DNA from: Ochotona curzoniae
Lineage: Eukaryota > Chordata > Mammalia > Lagomorpha > Ochotonidae
Reading direction: 5' to 3'
DNA: 64,000 nt
Assembly: GCF_017591425.1 (NCBI RefSeq)
Contig: NW_024465751.1
Span: forward strand, 2,356,001-2,420,000
Shown here: piece by piece, positions 1-11,254 of the stretch
How positions within the stretch are numbered: the stretch's first letter is position 1
Layout of the letters: each line of letters begins with the position of its first letter
Program-made: the position numbers and the translations under genes
The notes under the pieces: generated by a model
Seen by the model: only the letters and a program-made list of their open reading frames with translations
Databases searched by the model: none
Told to the model about the DNA's origin: nothing

Positions 1-2082
1 CAGATGGGACCCACAGAGGCAGCCGCTGGTGTGCTGGATCTCAGCTGCACTGGAGGCAGTCGGACAGGACAGCAGCACCATTCCCAGTCCATTTTCTGGA
101 ACAGAATGGGGCATTGGTCAGTGCCTAGCTCCAAATGCCAGAAGGGGATTATCACTGGGCCTTCAGAGCCCCCACCATTTCCTTTACTTGGCTTCTCCTT
201 CATGGCCTTTTATCAGCCTGAAAATTGCTCGAGCAGCCTCACCTTACCCCTGAGGGCAAAACCGTAGGTGACAAACAGGGAGCTCCTTAATGGAATCCTG
301 GACTCGGGGACTTCTTTCTATTCCTCTCTCTCTCTCTGTCTCCTGTTCAAAACCCAGATTACAGAAAGCATGCATACTGCTCTTTTAAATGGCCTTGTGT
401 GTGATACCCACTGAAACCCAGCCCTCAGTTATGCAGGCATTGGTAGAAATTCCAGGACAACCCTTGCACACTAAGGACTCAGAGGTCTGTCCATATAAAA
501 ACATCACATGCCTATCAAAACCCTGGAGCTGACCACTTATTAGAGAGATGTGGGGGACACAGGGGTTCCGAATGCTTCGAACGGATGCAGAAATCCTGGG
601 GGTGGGAGTGGTGGGGGAACTCAACTTCTACTCAGAACTACACTGTGGCAGATGCGCCTGTCTGATGCCCAGTGCAAGGGGTATAAGAGCACAGACTTAG
701 ACCAAGTAGACCTGGGCTGATGACAGCACACAGATTCCTAACTTTTCTGGACCTGTTACATAATGGCATTACGAGGTGGGCCTCCAAAGCCTTTGGATGA
801 ACACACACAATGAAACATCCAAATCTGAGGGACCCAAAGCATCAGTACCTGTTTCCCTCTCTCCCCGCGCCCCTGCCTCTTTTACTCTCATGTATTAATT
901 GACTGATGTGGGCAGCCAGCAGGGCTGTGCTCCTGAGGGTCCTGACTTTGGATATGGACGTGCCCACATTCCAGCTGTGTCGAGGCTCTGTCATTTTGCA
1001 GGTGACAACCTTGTCCGGAGAACCAAGGCTGACACACTGGCCACAGGTCCAGCTCCTTGGGGAGGATGCCACAGAGATGACGGACACTGGAGTGTAAGGA
1101 GCAGGAGTTGCCACATGCTGATTTGATTACCACTGCATTCAACTGTCACGAGCTCCACAAATCTCTAAAGACACACAAGTAATTCTGTGGGTTCCCAGCA
1201 AAGTTACAGCCCCCTAGTTGCCATGTTCTTATCTGGCTCTCACTGTTGAGTTAATCCTGAGTTAGAACTCAGCATCTGAAAGTCACACCCACACAGACCT
1301 AGGAGATGAGACTAGAAGGGAGAAAGCAGCACAGGAGAACAACCACATACTGCACTCAGCAGCAAGCAGGAGGGGATAAGGTTGAAGGGGAGGTTAGACG
1401 TGAGTGTGTTATTCTTGGGGGACATCCAGGTGGAAATCCTCCCCGAAACAACACAAGGCAGGGATGAGCAGGTGTGAAGCCAGTGTGAGAAGCTCGGGTG
1501 CTAAGTGAATGCATCTGGGCTGCACAACCGTTAAAGCAGCAGATCCGAAGTCCCTGGGGCAGGAAGCACACAGGAGGAGCGGCCCAGGAAAAGGCAAAAC
1601 CACAGTAACTTTGCAACTGTTCTCCACTCTTCATTCAATACCCTGGATTGGGATATTTCATACTTACAAATTAAATGAAAGAAACAAGTGTGTTTTACAA
1701 ATTTGTGGAAGATGAAACTAAATGGTTAAAGTTTTTGGTGCAAAATATTTTGAGATTCATGCATAGGATTTTTTCTTATTGTATACTTGGCGTGAAAGTT
1801 TGAAGTTTCCTCACATTGTCTGATTATGAAATATGCCGAGCCTTCTGATGAACCTCACTGCTCCCCAATGTTACGTGCTCGTGGTTGTTGCTGTCATTGT
1901 CATTGAAAGTCTAGACACACGAGGAGATTGAAAATTTGTATCAGTGATACTTTTGTGGTTCATATGAATGATGATTGGGTGGACACATGTTTGTGTGGCA
2001 TGTTCCTCCATTTAAACTTTGTTATATCATCTGACATGAGAAAAATGACAGCATTTCTATTGGTTTGAGTCGTGTGCTGGAG
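1..2082. other. Intergenic DNA, mostly unique
   Basis: No gene found. A short TC tract lies near 325-342. A decayed MIR on the + strand spans about 665-790, recognised by 'agagcacagactt' and the later 'aatggcatta' part. A MITE copy near 1690-1832 is listed separately. The short open frames have no recognisable domains. Confidence 0.6.
1690..1832 (+). mobile_element. Short mariner-type MITE, copy 1
   Basis: The internal block TTTTTGGTGCAAAATATTTTG, followed by CATGCATAGGATTTTTTC and the right-end TGAAAGTTTGAAG, matches the layout of the copy at 30.87 kb. The left arm (AATTTGTGGAAGATGAAAC) is diverged. The element is non-autonomous, with no transposase frame. Confidence 0.5.
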
Positions 2083-2375
2083 TGGGCCCTTGGCATAGTG
2101 GCTAAGCCATCACTTGGGACACCCGTATTCTATACTAGAGCATCTGAGTTTGAGTGTTTGCTCTGCTTCCAATTCCAATTTCCAAATTCCAACAACTAAT
2201 GCACCCAATAAGGGCCCAAGTAGTTGTGCCCTGCCAGCAATGTGAGACCAGGTCCCCAGCTCCTTGCTTCCAAGTGACTCAGCCCCAGCCGTTGCAGGCA
2301 ATTGAGGGAGTAAACCAGTAGATGGGAAATCTGGCTGTGCTTTTAAACTAAAATAAATAATAAAAAGCAGTAGTT
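2083..2375 (+). mobile_element. CSINE (lagomorph tRNA-derived SINE)
   Basis: Starts GGGCCCTTGGCATAGTGGCTAA (A-box region) and ends 'aataaataataaaaa'. The body carries the family blocks 'ccagccgttgcaggca' and 'agtaaaccagtagatggga'. Divergence is moderate, so this is an older copy. Confidence 0.85.
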
Positions 2376-5300
2376 TAGGAATAAAAAAACAAAATTTTAC
2401 AGCACGTGGCACTAACATTTATCAAGCATTAGCAAAATCTTGGGACTCATATCAGTGGATTCATCTTGTAGAGTTTAATTGTTGTAACTATGGTATGTGG
2501 CAAAGGTAGAGGCAAGACCTGAATCCATGAGGACCTGACTCTAAATAATGTGCTCCTTTTACCTTCTCTGCACTTAGTCCCTCAGAGCCTAAGGAGGAAG
2601 TTGGATTTCAGTAAGCAGGTAGCTTGTCAACAAGAAGTCCATGGTGACCAGTGGCAAAGTTGAGCAAGAATTCAAATACCCTGATGTACAAGCTAATCGT
2701 TTTGATCCTGTAGCCAAACTCCAAGATGCCCAAGAGCGGTAATTACAGGCAGCGGAGTGTCAGGAAGAACGTATTAGTCCATGGTCAGAGGTGGCTTAAG
2801 GACAATTAAGTCTTTGAATTGCTAACATCTCAGTGTAATAGAAATGCTGGTATGGAAACCATTATGCTCAAATCTGTTATTGAAGATCTCCTCATGTAAT
2901 GTCAAGGCATTCTTATTTCTGTTCTCATCTTGGGGTCCTGTTTATACAGAATTACAGGTGAACACACACACACACTCAGGTGTGGCTCCCAGTTTCCGTT
3001 CTTGCATTCTTGCCCATGGAACAGATGCCCTTTCACCTGGCACCTGATTCCCTGGGGGAAGGACTGCAATCCTCAGCCCACCCTGCGCTGTTTGCTAAGT
3101 TCACTTGTGTGAGATGTAAGCAGAAGTATCATATGTGTGTAACTTCAGAGCGTAGTGATGAAGAAAGAGAAACAAGACAAGACCCTTTGATCTTTCGTCT
3201 TTCTGATTGAAGGTGTTAGACACCACTTCTGGACCATGAGATTGCATACAAGGAACGACAAGCCAGCAAGACAAAAGCAATTTGATTCCCTGGTTATTAT
3301 GGGCTTGCCCCACTACTCAGCAACACATCTCTTGGCTTCATTAAAATGAAAGAAAATAAACGTCAATCTTGCTATCCCTCATCTACGAAGTCAAAGTGTA
3401 AAAATTTGTGTTTATCTGTGGGTGCTTCCTACAGGCTTATGCCTACAGGGCAGATAGATGAGTTCCGTGGCCTCACAGAGATCTTCACGCTGTTTGCAAG
3501 GGAAAATAATCATTTACTGAGTAATGGTTATGATATTAGTATGCTGAAAAATAAAGACAATCCGCTGTCTACGTTCTTATGTATTTGTGTGAATCATGGG
3601 AAAGATTTGCTCACAAGATTGGTTTCCTCGGGGAGATAGGACAGAGGTGGGAGACAGCAAGATAATTATCGTTGCTTTTGGAAATCTTTGTATTCCAAAG
3701 GTGGTCTCAGTCTCTATGTATTTTCTCTCTTTCTTCTTTTCTATCCCTCTTCCCCTTTTCTCCATTTCTCTCTCTCTCTCTCTGTATACAACTAAAGAAA
3801 ATACCTAAAGAACTTTTAAAATAAGACTGGTGTTTGATAAAGCACCAGTCACCTGGAGGAAATGAGGGGGAACTCAGAGGATACATCACCCTGAGCAAGA
3901 GCACATCTCAATGGAATTAACTGGTGGGGTTTTGCAAAACAAGTTATAAAGGGAGGGAGACCAGAAAGCGAAAGCCATGCATCATTGCCTTCAGAGTTGT
4001 TTTAGAGAGGACCAGTCTATGTTTCCCACTTCCTGCACACAAGGGATTTTGTGTGGCCATTCTTTTAGGGTAAATTGATAAATGTGATCTTTTGTTTTTG
4101 AGTTTCAGTCCTCTCTCCCTTTCCCTAAGATGCCTACTGAAATAAACAGCCAACTCTGAGCGAAAACGGGAATCCTTAAGGGGACAGGCAGTGTCTCCTT
4201 TATTTTGGAATCTTGGGTGCTTGTGCTTCAGGAGCAGCAAACATCTGTGGAATGCAGGGTCACTGAGTACATGAATGAACAGATGATGACACGCGTGATT
4301 CTTAAGAACACTGCAACGTTGCACGCCCTTGGAGAGAAAATCGAGAGACAAAGAGAGGCAAAACTTGTGGAACTGCAGTGGACACTTCGTGTGGCAGCAA
4401 GGCTGAAGCAGATAACAACTCTTCCAGACCTTGAAACACTGTCTTAAACATTACAGCTGCAGGGCCTATGTATTCTACAGTGTTTTGCATCTTAAATGAT
4501 GCTGGCAGCATTTTCAAACTTATTAACAGTAAATTAGAATCCCAGCACGCTCACACTGGAAAGCAACGGGCTTCTTGGAAATGTTGCAAACAATCTCAGG
4601 AACGACTATCACCAAAATGACTGCCTTCGGAACTGAGTCTAAAAGCTTGTTGGTTCATCCTCCCTTGCTAAAGATGAGAAAATGGAGGCGAACACCAGGC
4701 CCAAGTCCATGTACAATAGTCTTACGAGCACTGTCTTGACCCAGACTTGAGACTCCACTGAGTTTCTCTTCCTGTGAAAATCTTAAGGTCCACAAACCCA
4801 TACTGTTTCCCTTACCAGCCTCCCACACCCAAAGTGGTAAGTATGCCCGTGCTAATCTTCCTGGGGTGCCCTAGAACTTGCTGAAATCATCCCAAGTAGC
4901 TAACCCTGGGCATGCTGACCCCACCCCACCAGTCTGCCTCCACTTCAGGTGGTATTCCAGCTCCTTTCTCTCCTGTTGCTTCATGACCAATCTACAGCTT
5001 CCTAGTGGCCCTGGGTGGCAGGCTGGTACTCCACAACTGTGAGTGTAACAAAACTGAGGCTTCATCTGCTGCTTCTGTTTGGCCTCACCAAACCTCCACC
5101 CACAGTCACGGGTCTAACACTAACCCACAGCCATGGAGGTCAAGACTCAAATGCTAATGCACTGAGCCACAACCCATGCCACTCGATTTGCCACCAAGCA
5201 TCCTCCCACACCTGAAGACCATGTGCATCCTCTTCATTCCATTCTTAGAAGATAAGTAAGGTTCTGCTTCATAAAGTTTACTCTTCATTCTGTAGATGCT

Positions 5301-7516
5301 GTTTGATCTAGGTAAGAAGACAAACACATTCCAAAACAGGCTTCACAGAAATGAGAATCTGTGTACATTTTTAGAGATCACCCTAGCTCACACAGCTCTG
5401 AAACCTAGGAAGTCCTCCTGGGTGGCTGATTTAAACAGCTCCAGCTGCAGGTCTAGGTTGTGGGCTGCTTCATCCAGCCCTAGAAGCAAGCTGAGGGGCT
5501 GAATGTCCGTACAAGACACTCAATTGCTACAGACTGCTCACCCCTGATGCCTCCGGTGGATGTCTGAAGTTCAAGGATATGGAAGTGACATTTCAGTGGC
5601 CTGTCCAAATGCTTGATCTTTTCAGTCTCAAATTTATGGCAGTAACAGATATGTGGACAATTGAATTACAAAATACAATTTCCTCTTTTTTAATGGGCAA
5701 GGCCCCCACATATTTTTTAATAGTCCATCTCTTACTGACAAATCAAATCATACACACAGACAATAAAATCTTAATGCTAATAATAGTTTGTTTATTTCTC
5801 CATTTTTGTGGAATAATTTTATGTTGAAGGTAAATGCTTAGAAGCTAAAAACTTGTCTGAAAGCATCTTACATCAGCCTGGAAGTTCAGGCTGATGTAAC
5901 CAAAATGCTCACAAATTAGATGGATTACAAATGGCAGAAGTATATGCTCCGCCATTCTAGAGGCTGGAAAGTTTGGCCACAGGTGCCCGAAAGCTCGCTC
6001 TTTCTGGTTCAGACGTCTCTGCGCCCTGACAGGGCAGAGACAAGCCTGCTCTCTGCAGCTCCTGTGGTAAATGATGATAACCCCAGGCCTGAGACTGACC
6101 TGATCGCTTCTCCAAGGCTGCACCTTCTGACTCCATCATCTTGTGGGTTAGGTTCCAGCACTGGAGCCAAGGGGGCATGCAAACACGGAGCAGGAAGGAG
6201 TACAAGTGTTGTCTGATCTGATTCCTCCCACTTGTGTTTAGAGATATTATTGCCGCTGTATAGTCCTGGGCTTCTTCAAGGAGAAGCCATTTTCCGGAGC
6301 CAATCATTTCACAAGTCCCTCTGAAATACCAGCTGTATTTTCAGGATCTTGGAAAACGATGTTGCTGCAATTTTCAAACCCCGGTCAGGTGTCGTTCTTA
6401 CGAGTGACAGCAGCACTGCGTGAGTGCGCACTATGTGTGGAGAAGGATGATCAGCTGTGTGCTCCCCTTTCCTTCCACTGACACCCCTCTTTCCGAACCA
6501 CGTGACCTCCGTGCTGGCGTCCACTTGGCCTTCTGCTTGTGTGTTCCCACTTCATAAGAAGCTCACTACATTTTTAGCTGCTCCTTTAATGCTCTTCTAA
6601 TACTGAGTTTAAAATCTGCCTCCCTGAAACCCCTAGGTTTTCACTAAGAGACTCTGTAAGAGGAAAATCCCAATCCTCTTTTCCTCAACAGTACCTCCTG
6701 GTGGGGACACTCAGGTTCTACACCCCAACTAAAGGCAGGCTGAAGGAGCTGCTGGGAGGGAGAGGTAGGGACACAAAAGTGCATGGGTTGAGAAATCAGG
6801 GGATCTCCCACAACTCTTCCTTGGGAAATTCTAGGTCCTTGGTATTTGGGGTAGAAGGAGAAACGTCCGGAACCTGGGGTGATCCTGAAGAAGCAAAGAG
6901 GAATGCCAGGCTGACCCTAGAGGGTGGTAATGAAAAAATTAACCCATTGGCAAAACCTGGTGAAGGTAAGTGTAGCTAAATCATTTTGAAATATATTTAG
7001 GGAAAGTGCCAACTAGTACTTTTGTTGAAGACTTCCTCATGCCACTTCAAGATGTTCCCCTTCGCGTCTCACTCATGGACTCCCATTTATGTAAAATTTC
7101 ACACAGGCAAATGTGGCTGGTACATGACTCCCCTGGCTGTAAATGGTGGAACAGAAGGAAAGCATTGCCCTAGAGAACCCCATTTCTTTCATTCGCTTAT
7201 CACTCTGCCCCTTGACTTTTCCTCCCAGTAGCTCCCTAAGAGCCTTCACTCTTCTCATCTTCCATGATTCTCCACCCTTAATACACCCCACCTTGATAAG
7301 AGCATAAGTATTTATAATTCCATTTGTGGTCTGGACAAAGGAGAATAGATGGGGCCATTACTGCTCCCATTAGCGGTCTTTGACACTTGGCTGCTCCCCT
7401 CTAGAGGGACTATACAACTCATGCAATGTCTCCCTCCCTTCTCCATGGTAACGGCTGCAGAATAGGGAGTACAATGGACGATTCAACTGGGTCAAAGGTT
7501 CATGAGTAGAGTCTGG
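2376..7516. other. Intergenic DNA with old repeat remnants
   Basis: No gene found. A MIR fragment in minus orientation lies at about 2497-2567. Segments near 2870-2960 and 7022-7110 resemble each other (see findings). A CT-rich tract lies at 3730-3783. A MaLR-type LTR remnant in minus orientation is likely at about 5890-6200, with the 'attctagaggctggaaagt' block typical of reversed MST/MLT LTRs. The rest is unassigned. Confidence 0.5.
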
Positions 7517-7835
7517 TTTTTTAAAGATTTATTCATTAATATTGGAAAGTCAGATTTATAGACAGAGAATGAGAGACAGACAGAAAGATCTTCCATTTGC
7601 TGATTCACTCCTCAACTTGCGCAATGGCCAGAGCTGGGCTGAAAATAGGAGCTTCTTCCAGGTCTCCCACATAGGTGCAGGATCCCAAGGCATTGGGCTG
7701 TCCTCTACTGCTTTCCCAGGCCACAAGCAGGGAGCTGGAAGGGAAGTGGAATAGTCGGGATATGAACCAGTGCCCATATGGAGTCCTGGCACATGCAAGG
7801 TGAGGACTTTAGCGACTAGTCTACCACACTGGCCC
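7517..7835 (-). mobile_element. CSINE, full length, minus strand
   Basis: Begins with the reversed tail (TTTTTTAAAGATTTATTCATT), shows 'ggagcttcttccaggtctcc' and 'gaaccagtgcccatatgg', and ends at GGCCC, the reversed 5' end. A GAGTCT / GGTTTT pair on both sides suggests a decayed target-site duplication. Confidence 0.9.
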
Positions 7836-7867
7836 TGAGTCTCCTGGTTTTAACTCTTTCCAATTTT

Positions 7868-8155
7868 CTTTCACTTACTGGCTTATTCTACAAGCATCCT
7901 GTGGGTGTCTCCACTTGAGACAGTGATGATGCAGTGCAGAATTAGGTGTCCTTTGTCTTGCCTAGAAGAGCTTATCTTCTAGTAACAGTCAGGGAAAGAG
8001 GCATTGTCCATAAACAAGTTGTACAGTTTTGAGTTGCAATTAGTACTGTGTAGGAATATCACAGAGCGAGGGGGAAGTGACAGGTTGGGTGCTGTTTTAT
8101 GCTAGGTGGTCAGAAAGAGCCTCAGAGAAACAGGTGGACATGTGATCGAGGGTGC
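7868..8155 (-). mobile_element. L2 fragment, minus strand
   Basis: Blocks such as 'agaagagcttatcttctagtaa' and 'aagagcctcagagaaacaggtg' correspond to reversed L2 3'-region sequence. Ancient and diverged. Confidence 0.5.
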
Positions 8156-8719
8156 ATATCCAAGAGGAATAATTTACATGCAAGCAACAACTCAGTTAAT
8201 GAGAGCATTTTTGCTTCATTCAATAAGAAGTTGATTCGATCACACTCAGGATTCGCCTCATTCAAGTGTGGGTGCACCATGGCCTCAGAAACATTTAGGT
8301 GGGCACTGCTACAAGATCACTTGGAAGGAGGGAGCTGACTGCTCTCCCTGTGGTTCATTTCCCAGATGCCCCACAGAAGGCTTCCTTCCCATGTCTGGGC
8401 TCCTCAAATTAAGCCTAATATCTGTTTCCGAACCACTAACTGGCAGAGAGGAAGTAATTGCATTAGCAGCTTGAACGACTCGACATGTGCAGTGGCAGCA
8501 ACACCTTCACTATATATGTGTTTAAATGTCACGCTGCTCAGCATCTTACATGCAAGCAGACGATCCTCAAATGAAAACTCCTAGTCATACCTGAAAGTCT
8601 GTGTCAGCCTTGATATGCACCCACCCATTGCTCAGACCCACCTATCAGGATATTCAAAACAGCAGGAACCCAGTCAGTCCTGGTCAACCTTCTTTATGCC
8701 TGAAGACCCAGGCGAGTGG

Positions 8720-8838
8720 CAGTGTTTACTCGGCCTCTCCAAAAATGACAAAAATGATGATACCCACCTTGTAGAATCCTTGTGAGATGGTATGAAACAG
8801 TTAATACACATACAGCACAAAGCAATTGATTGGCCTGT
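8720..8838 (+). mobile_element. MIR fragment, plus strand
   Basis: 'aaaatgatgatacccacctt' followed by 'tgtgagatggtatgaaacag' and 'ttaatacacatacagcacaa' match the 3' half of MIR. Confidence 0.6.
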
Positions 8839-9293
8839 TTATAGGGCTGGAAGTGGGGCGCATGAAAGAAGGTGCCTTGGACCTCAGATCCACTCCTGGC
8901 AGCCTCTCCTGTCCCACTCCCTGCCCTAGCTGTTCATGTCACTCATCAATCACATGCCACACTTCCATCCATGTGTAATTTGGTGCTGTCCACATCTGTC
9001 AGCCAGAGGTCCCCAGGAATGTGCCTGTGGTTGAGTAAGTTAGGTTTGTTACTCATTGTTCCAAGAAGGATGCTTATGGATCATGGGGTTCCAACAAGAA
9101 GATTCCAGAAAGAAATCTATGAGATTCAGGCTTTGAGAATTTAGGGGTCGATCTAAAGAAATTGGGCTTCCCTCCAGGGTGGGTGGGGTTAGAGTCAGGA
9201 GTCTGAATTCTTGGATTTCATTATAAGTTTCCTCATTAGGGAGGGAAAAGTGGCAAGAAGAAAACTGTGATTGGTGAAGTAACAATCATCCAC

Positions 9294-9622
9294 TTTTAAA
9301 AATATTTGTTATATTTTAATTTGAAAAGCAGTTACACATAGAGAAGGCAAGACAGAAAGATGGCTCCTTCAGCTGCTGGTTCATTCCACAAACGGTCTCA
9401 ATAGCTAAAATTGAGCCACTCTAAACCCAGAAACCAGAAGCCTCCTTTGAGTCTCCCATGTGGGTATGCAGGCTAAGGACTTGAGGCACACTCGGCTGCT
9501 TTCCCAAACTACAAGCAGGGAAGTGGATCAGAAGTCGAGCAGCTGGGATGCGAAACAGAGTCCGTATGAGATATTGGCATCATAGGCCGAAGTTCAGCCT
9601 ACACTATCATGGCACAGGCCCT
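9294..9622 (-). mobile_element. CSINE, full length, minus strand, old copy
   Basis: Reversed tail at 9294-9320, 'tgctggttcattccac', 'ctttgagtctcccatgtggg' and 'actacaagcagggaagtgga', ending 'ggcacaggccct'. More diverged than the 53.6 kb copy. Confidence 0.85.
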
Positions 9623-9880
9623 ATAATTACTCATTTTAACCAAGAAGGAGGTCAGAGTGAGTGTGTGTGAATCGCCTAGCAACCTGTGGGTGCTGAGACA
9701 AAGGTATTAATAGATGTTGTTTTGTTTTGTTTCAGTTGGTCATGACCTCAGCATAGCCTTCCACAGCGTTAGTTTCCTGTGGGACATTCAACACCCAAAG
9801 CAGAGACAGCGGGCCACGTGGTAAGTACTCAGCCACAGTCTCGATGCTAGCGGCTGCTAGTGCCTTTCTTTCTCTTTTCT

Positions 9881-10903
9881 TCTTTTTTTATTTTGAATTT
9901 TTAATTTTATGATACAATTCTGTAAAGTCTGGGATTTCCCACCCCATTCAGATTCGTAGCCCCCAGACTGATTTTCTCAAAGTATACATATTGTTACAAT
10001 AGTATAGTCCTTGATAAGGTGTTACAGTTCCATCAGTCTGTTATCTAACGGTACCTTGACATTACTGAATCAGAAAATATAAGACAGCCCAGCACCCCAA
10101 TGTCTAAGTATGTCCAACAGTTTCATTGGGAGTCCATCTTTGATTTGGAGGTAGGGATGCATATTGCAACGTATCTACGCATCTGGATATGGTAGTTTCT
10201 ATTACTCTGTCACTATACATTCCCTTAAATGAGAAGCCATAAAATAAGGTCAACAATTGGTATAAAGTTAAAAAACAACAATAACAAAAAATTACAGCAT
10301 CAGGGAGTAGAAAAATGCGTCACTGAATAATCAACACATGGGTGACGAAAAGAAAACACAAAAGCCTAATTTGCTTGATGGTTTCCTTATATTAGAGAGA
10401 ACATGTGATATTTGCCTTTTTGAAATTGACTTACTTCACTGAGCATGATTTCTAGCTGGAACCATCTAGTAGCAAGTGGTATAATTTCATTTTTTTAATG
10501 GCTGAGTAATATTCCTTGGAGTAGATGTACCACAGTTTCTTTAACCACTCCTCTTCGGATGAGCATCTGGATTGTTTCCATGTCTTTGCTATTGTAGATT
10601 GTGCTACTGTAAATATGGGATTACAGATTTCTTCCTTATATGAAGTTTTCATTTCCTTTAGGTATATTCTTAGGAGCAGGAGAGCTGGGTCATATGGCAG
10701 GTTTATTTGCAACTCTCTAAGAATTCTCCACGCTGATTTCCATAGAGGTTGCACTCCCACCAGTGGTAAAGGAGGCTACCCTTCTCCCAACATCCACACC
10801 AGCAGATGTCACTAGCAGAGTTCTGAATGTAGGCCAATCTCACTGGAGTTAGGTGGAACCTCAACGTAGTTTTCATTTGTATCTCCCTGATGGCTAGGGA
10901 ACC
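9881..10903 (-). mobile_element. L1 3' end with ORF2 C-terminal remnant, minus strand
   Basis: The reversed 3' UTR starts in a T-rich stretch at about 9881 ('gatacaattctgtaaagtct'). The ORF2 C-terminal region is antisense at about 10452-10760 and translates to PLWKSAWRILREL, STIAKTWKQSRCSSEEEW and YIYSKEYYSAIKK, clearly the reverse-transcriptase protein's C-terminal part. It ends with 'atttgtatctccctgatggc'. It is 5'-truncated and lacks the RT and endonuclease domains, so it is inactive. Confidence 0.9.
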
Positions 10904-10929
10904 TGGGGGCTGCTTGTTTCAAAACCATA

Positions 10930-11120
10930 CAGTGAAATTCTGCAATACAGCCTTGCCCTCAAGGAGTTCACAGCATGGCAGGAAGAAACCACCGCAGGAG
11001 AATTTCCAGGATGGAGGCTGTTACTTCTAGAAGGAGGAGGACATGCTGGCGTGGAGGGAAGCCCCACAGAAAGCTTCACAAAGCAGAGTGCGTTTGATCT
11101 AGCACAAAGGATGTGAGGGA
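10930..11120 (-). mobile_element. L2-like fragment, minus strand
   Basis: 'cttgccctcaaggagttcac' is the typical reversed L2 block. Low sequence identity beyond it. Confidence 0.4.
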
Positions 11121-11122
11121 CT

Positions 11123-11141
11123 ATGTGTGTGTAGGGGGGTG

Positions 11142-11182
<41 letters not shown>

Positions 11183-11207
11183 CTGTGTGTGTGTGTGTGT
11201 GTGTGTG

Positions 11208-11250
<43 letters not shown>
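11123..11250. repeat. (TG)n microsatellite with GACT interruptions
   Basis: Long TG runs are broken at regular points by 'GTGACTGTG' and 'GTGACTCTG'. Total about 128 bases. The antisense frame of repeated His-Thr is not a gene. Confidence 0.97.
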
Positions 11251-11254
<4 letters not shown>

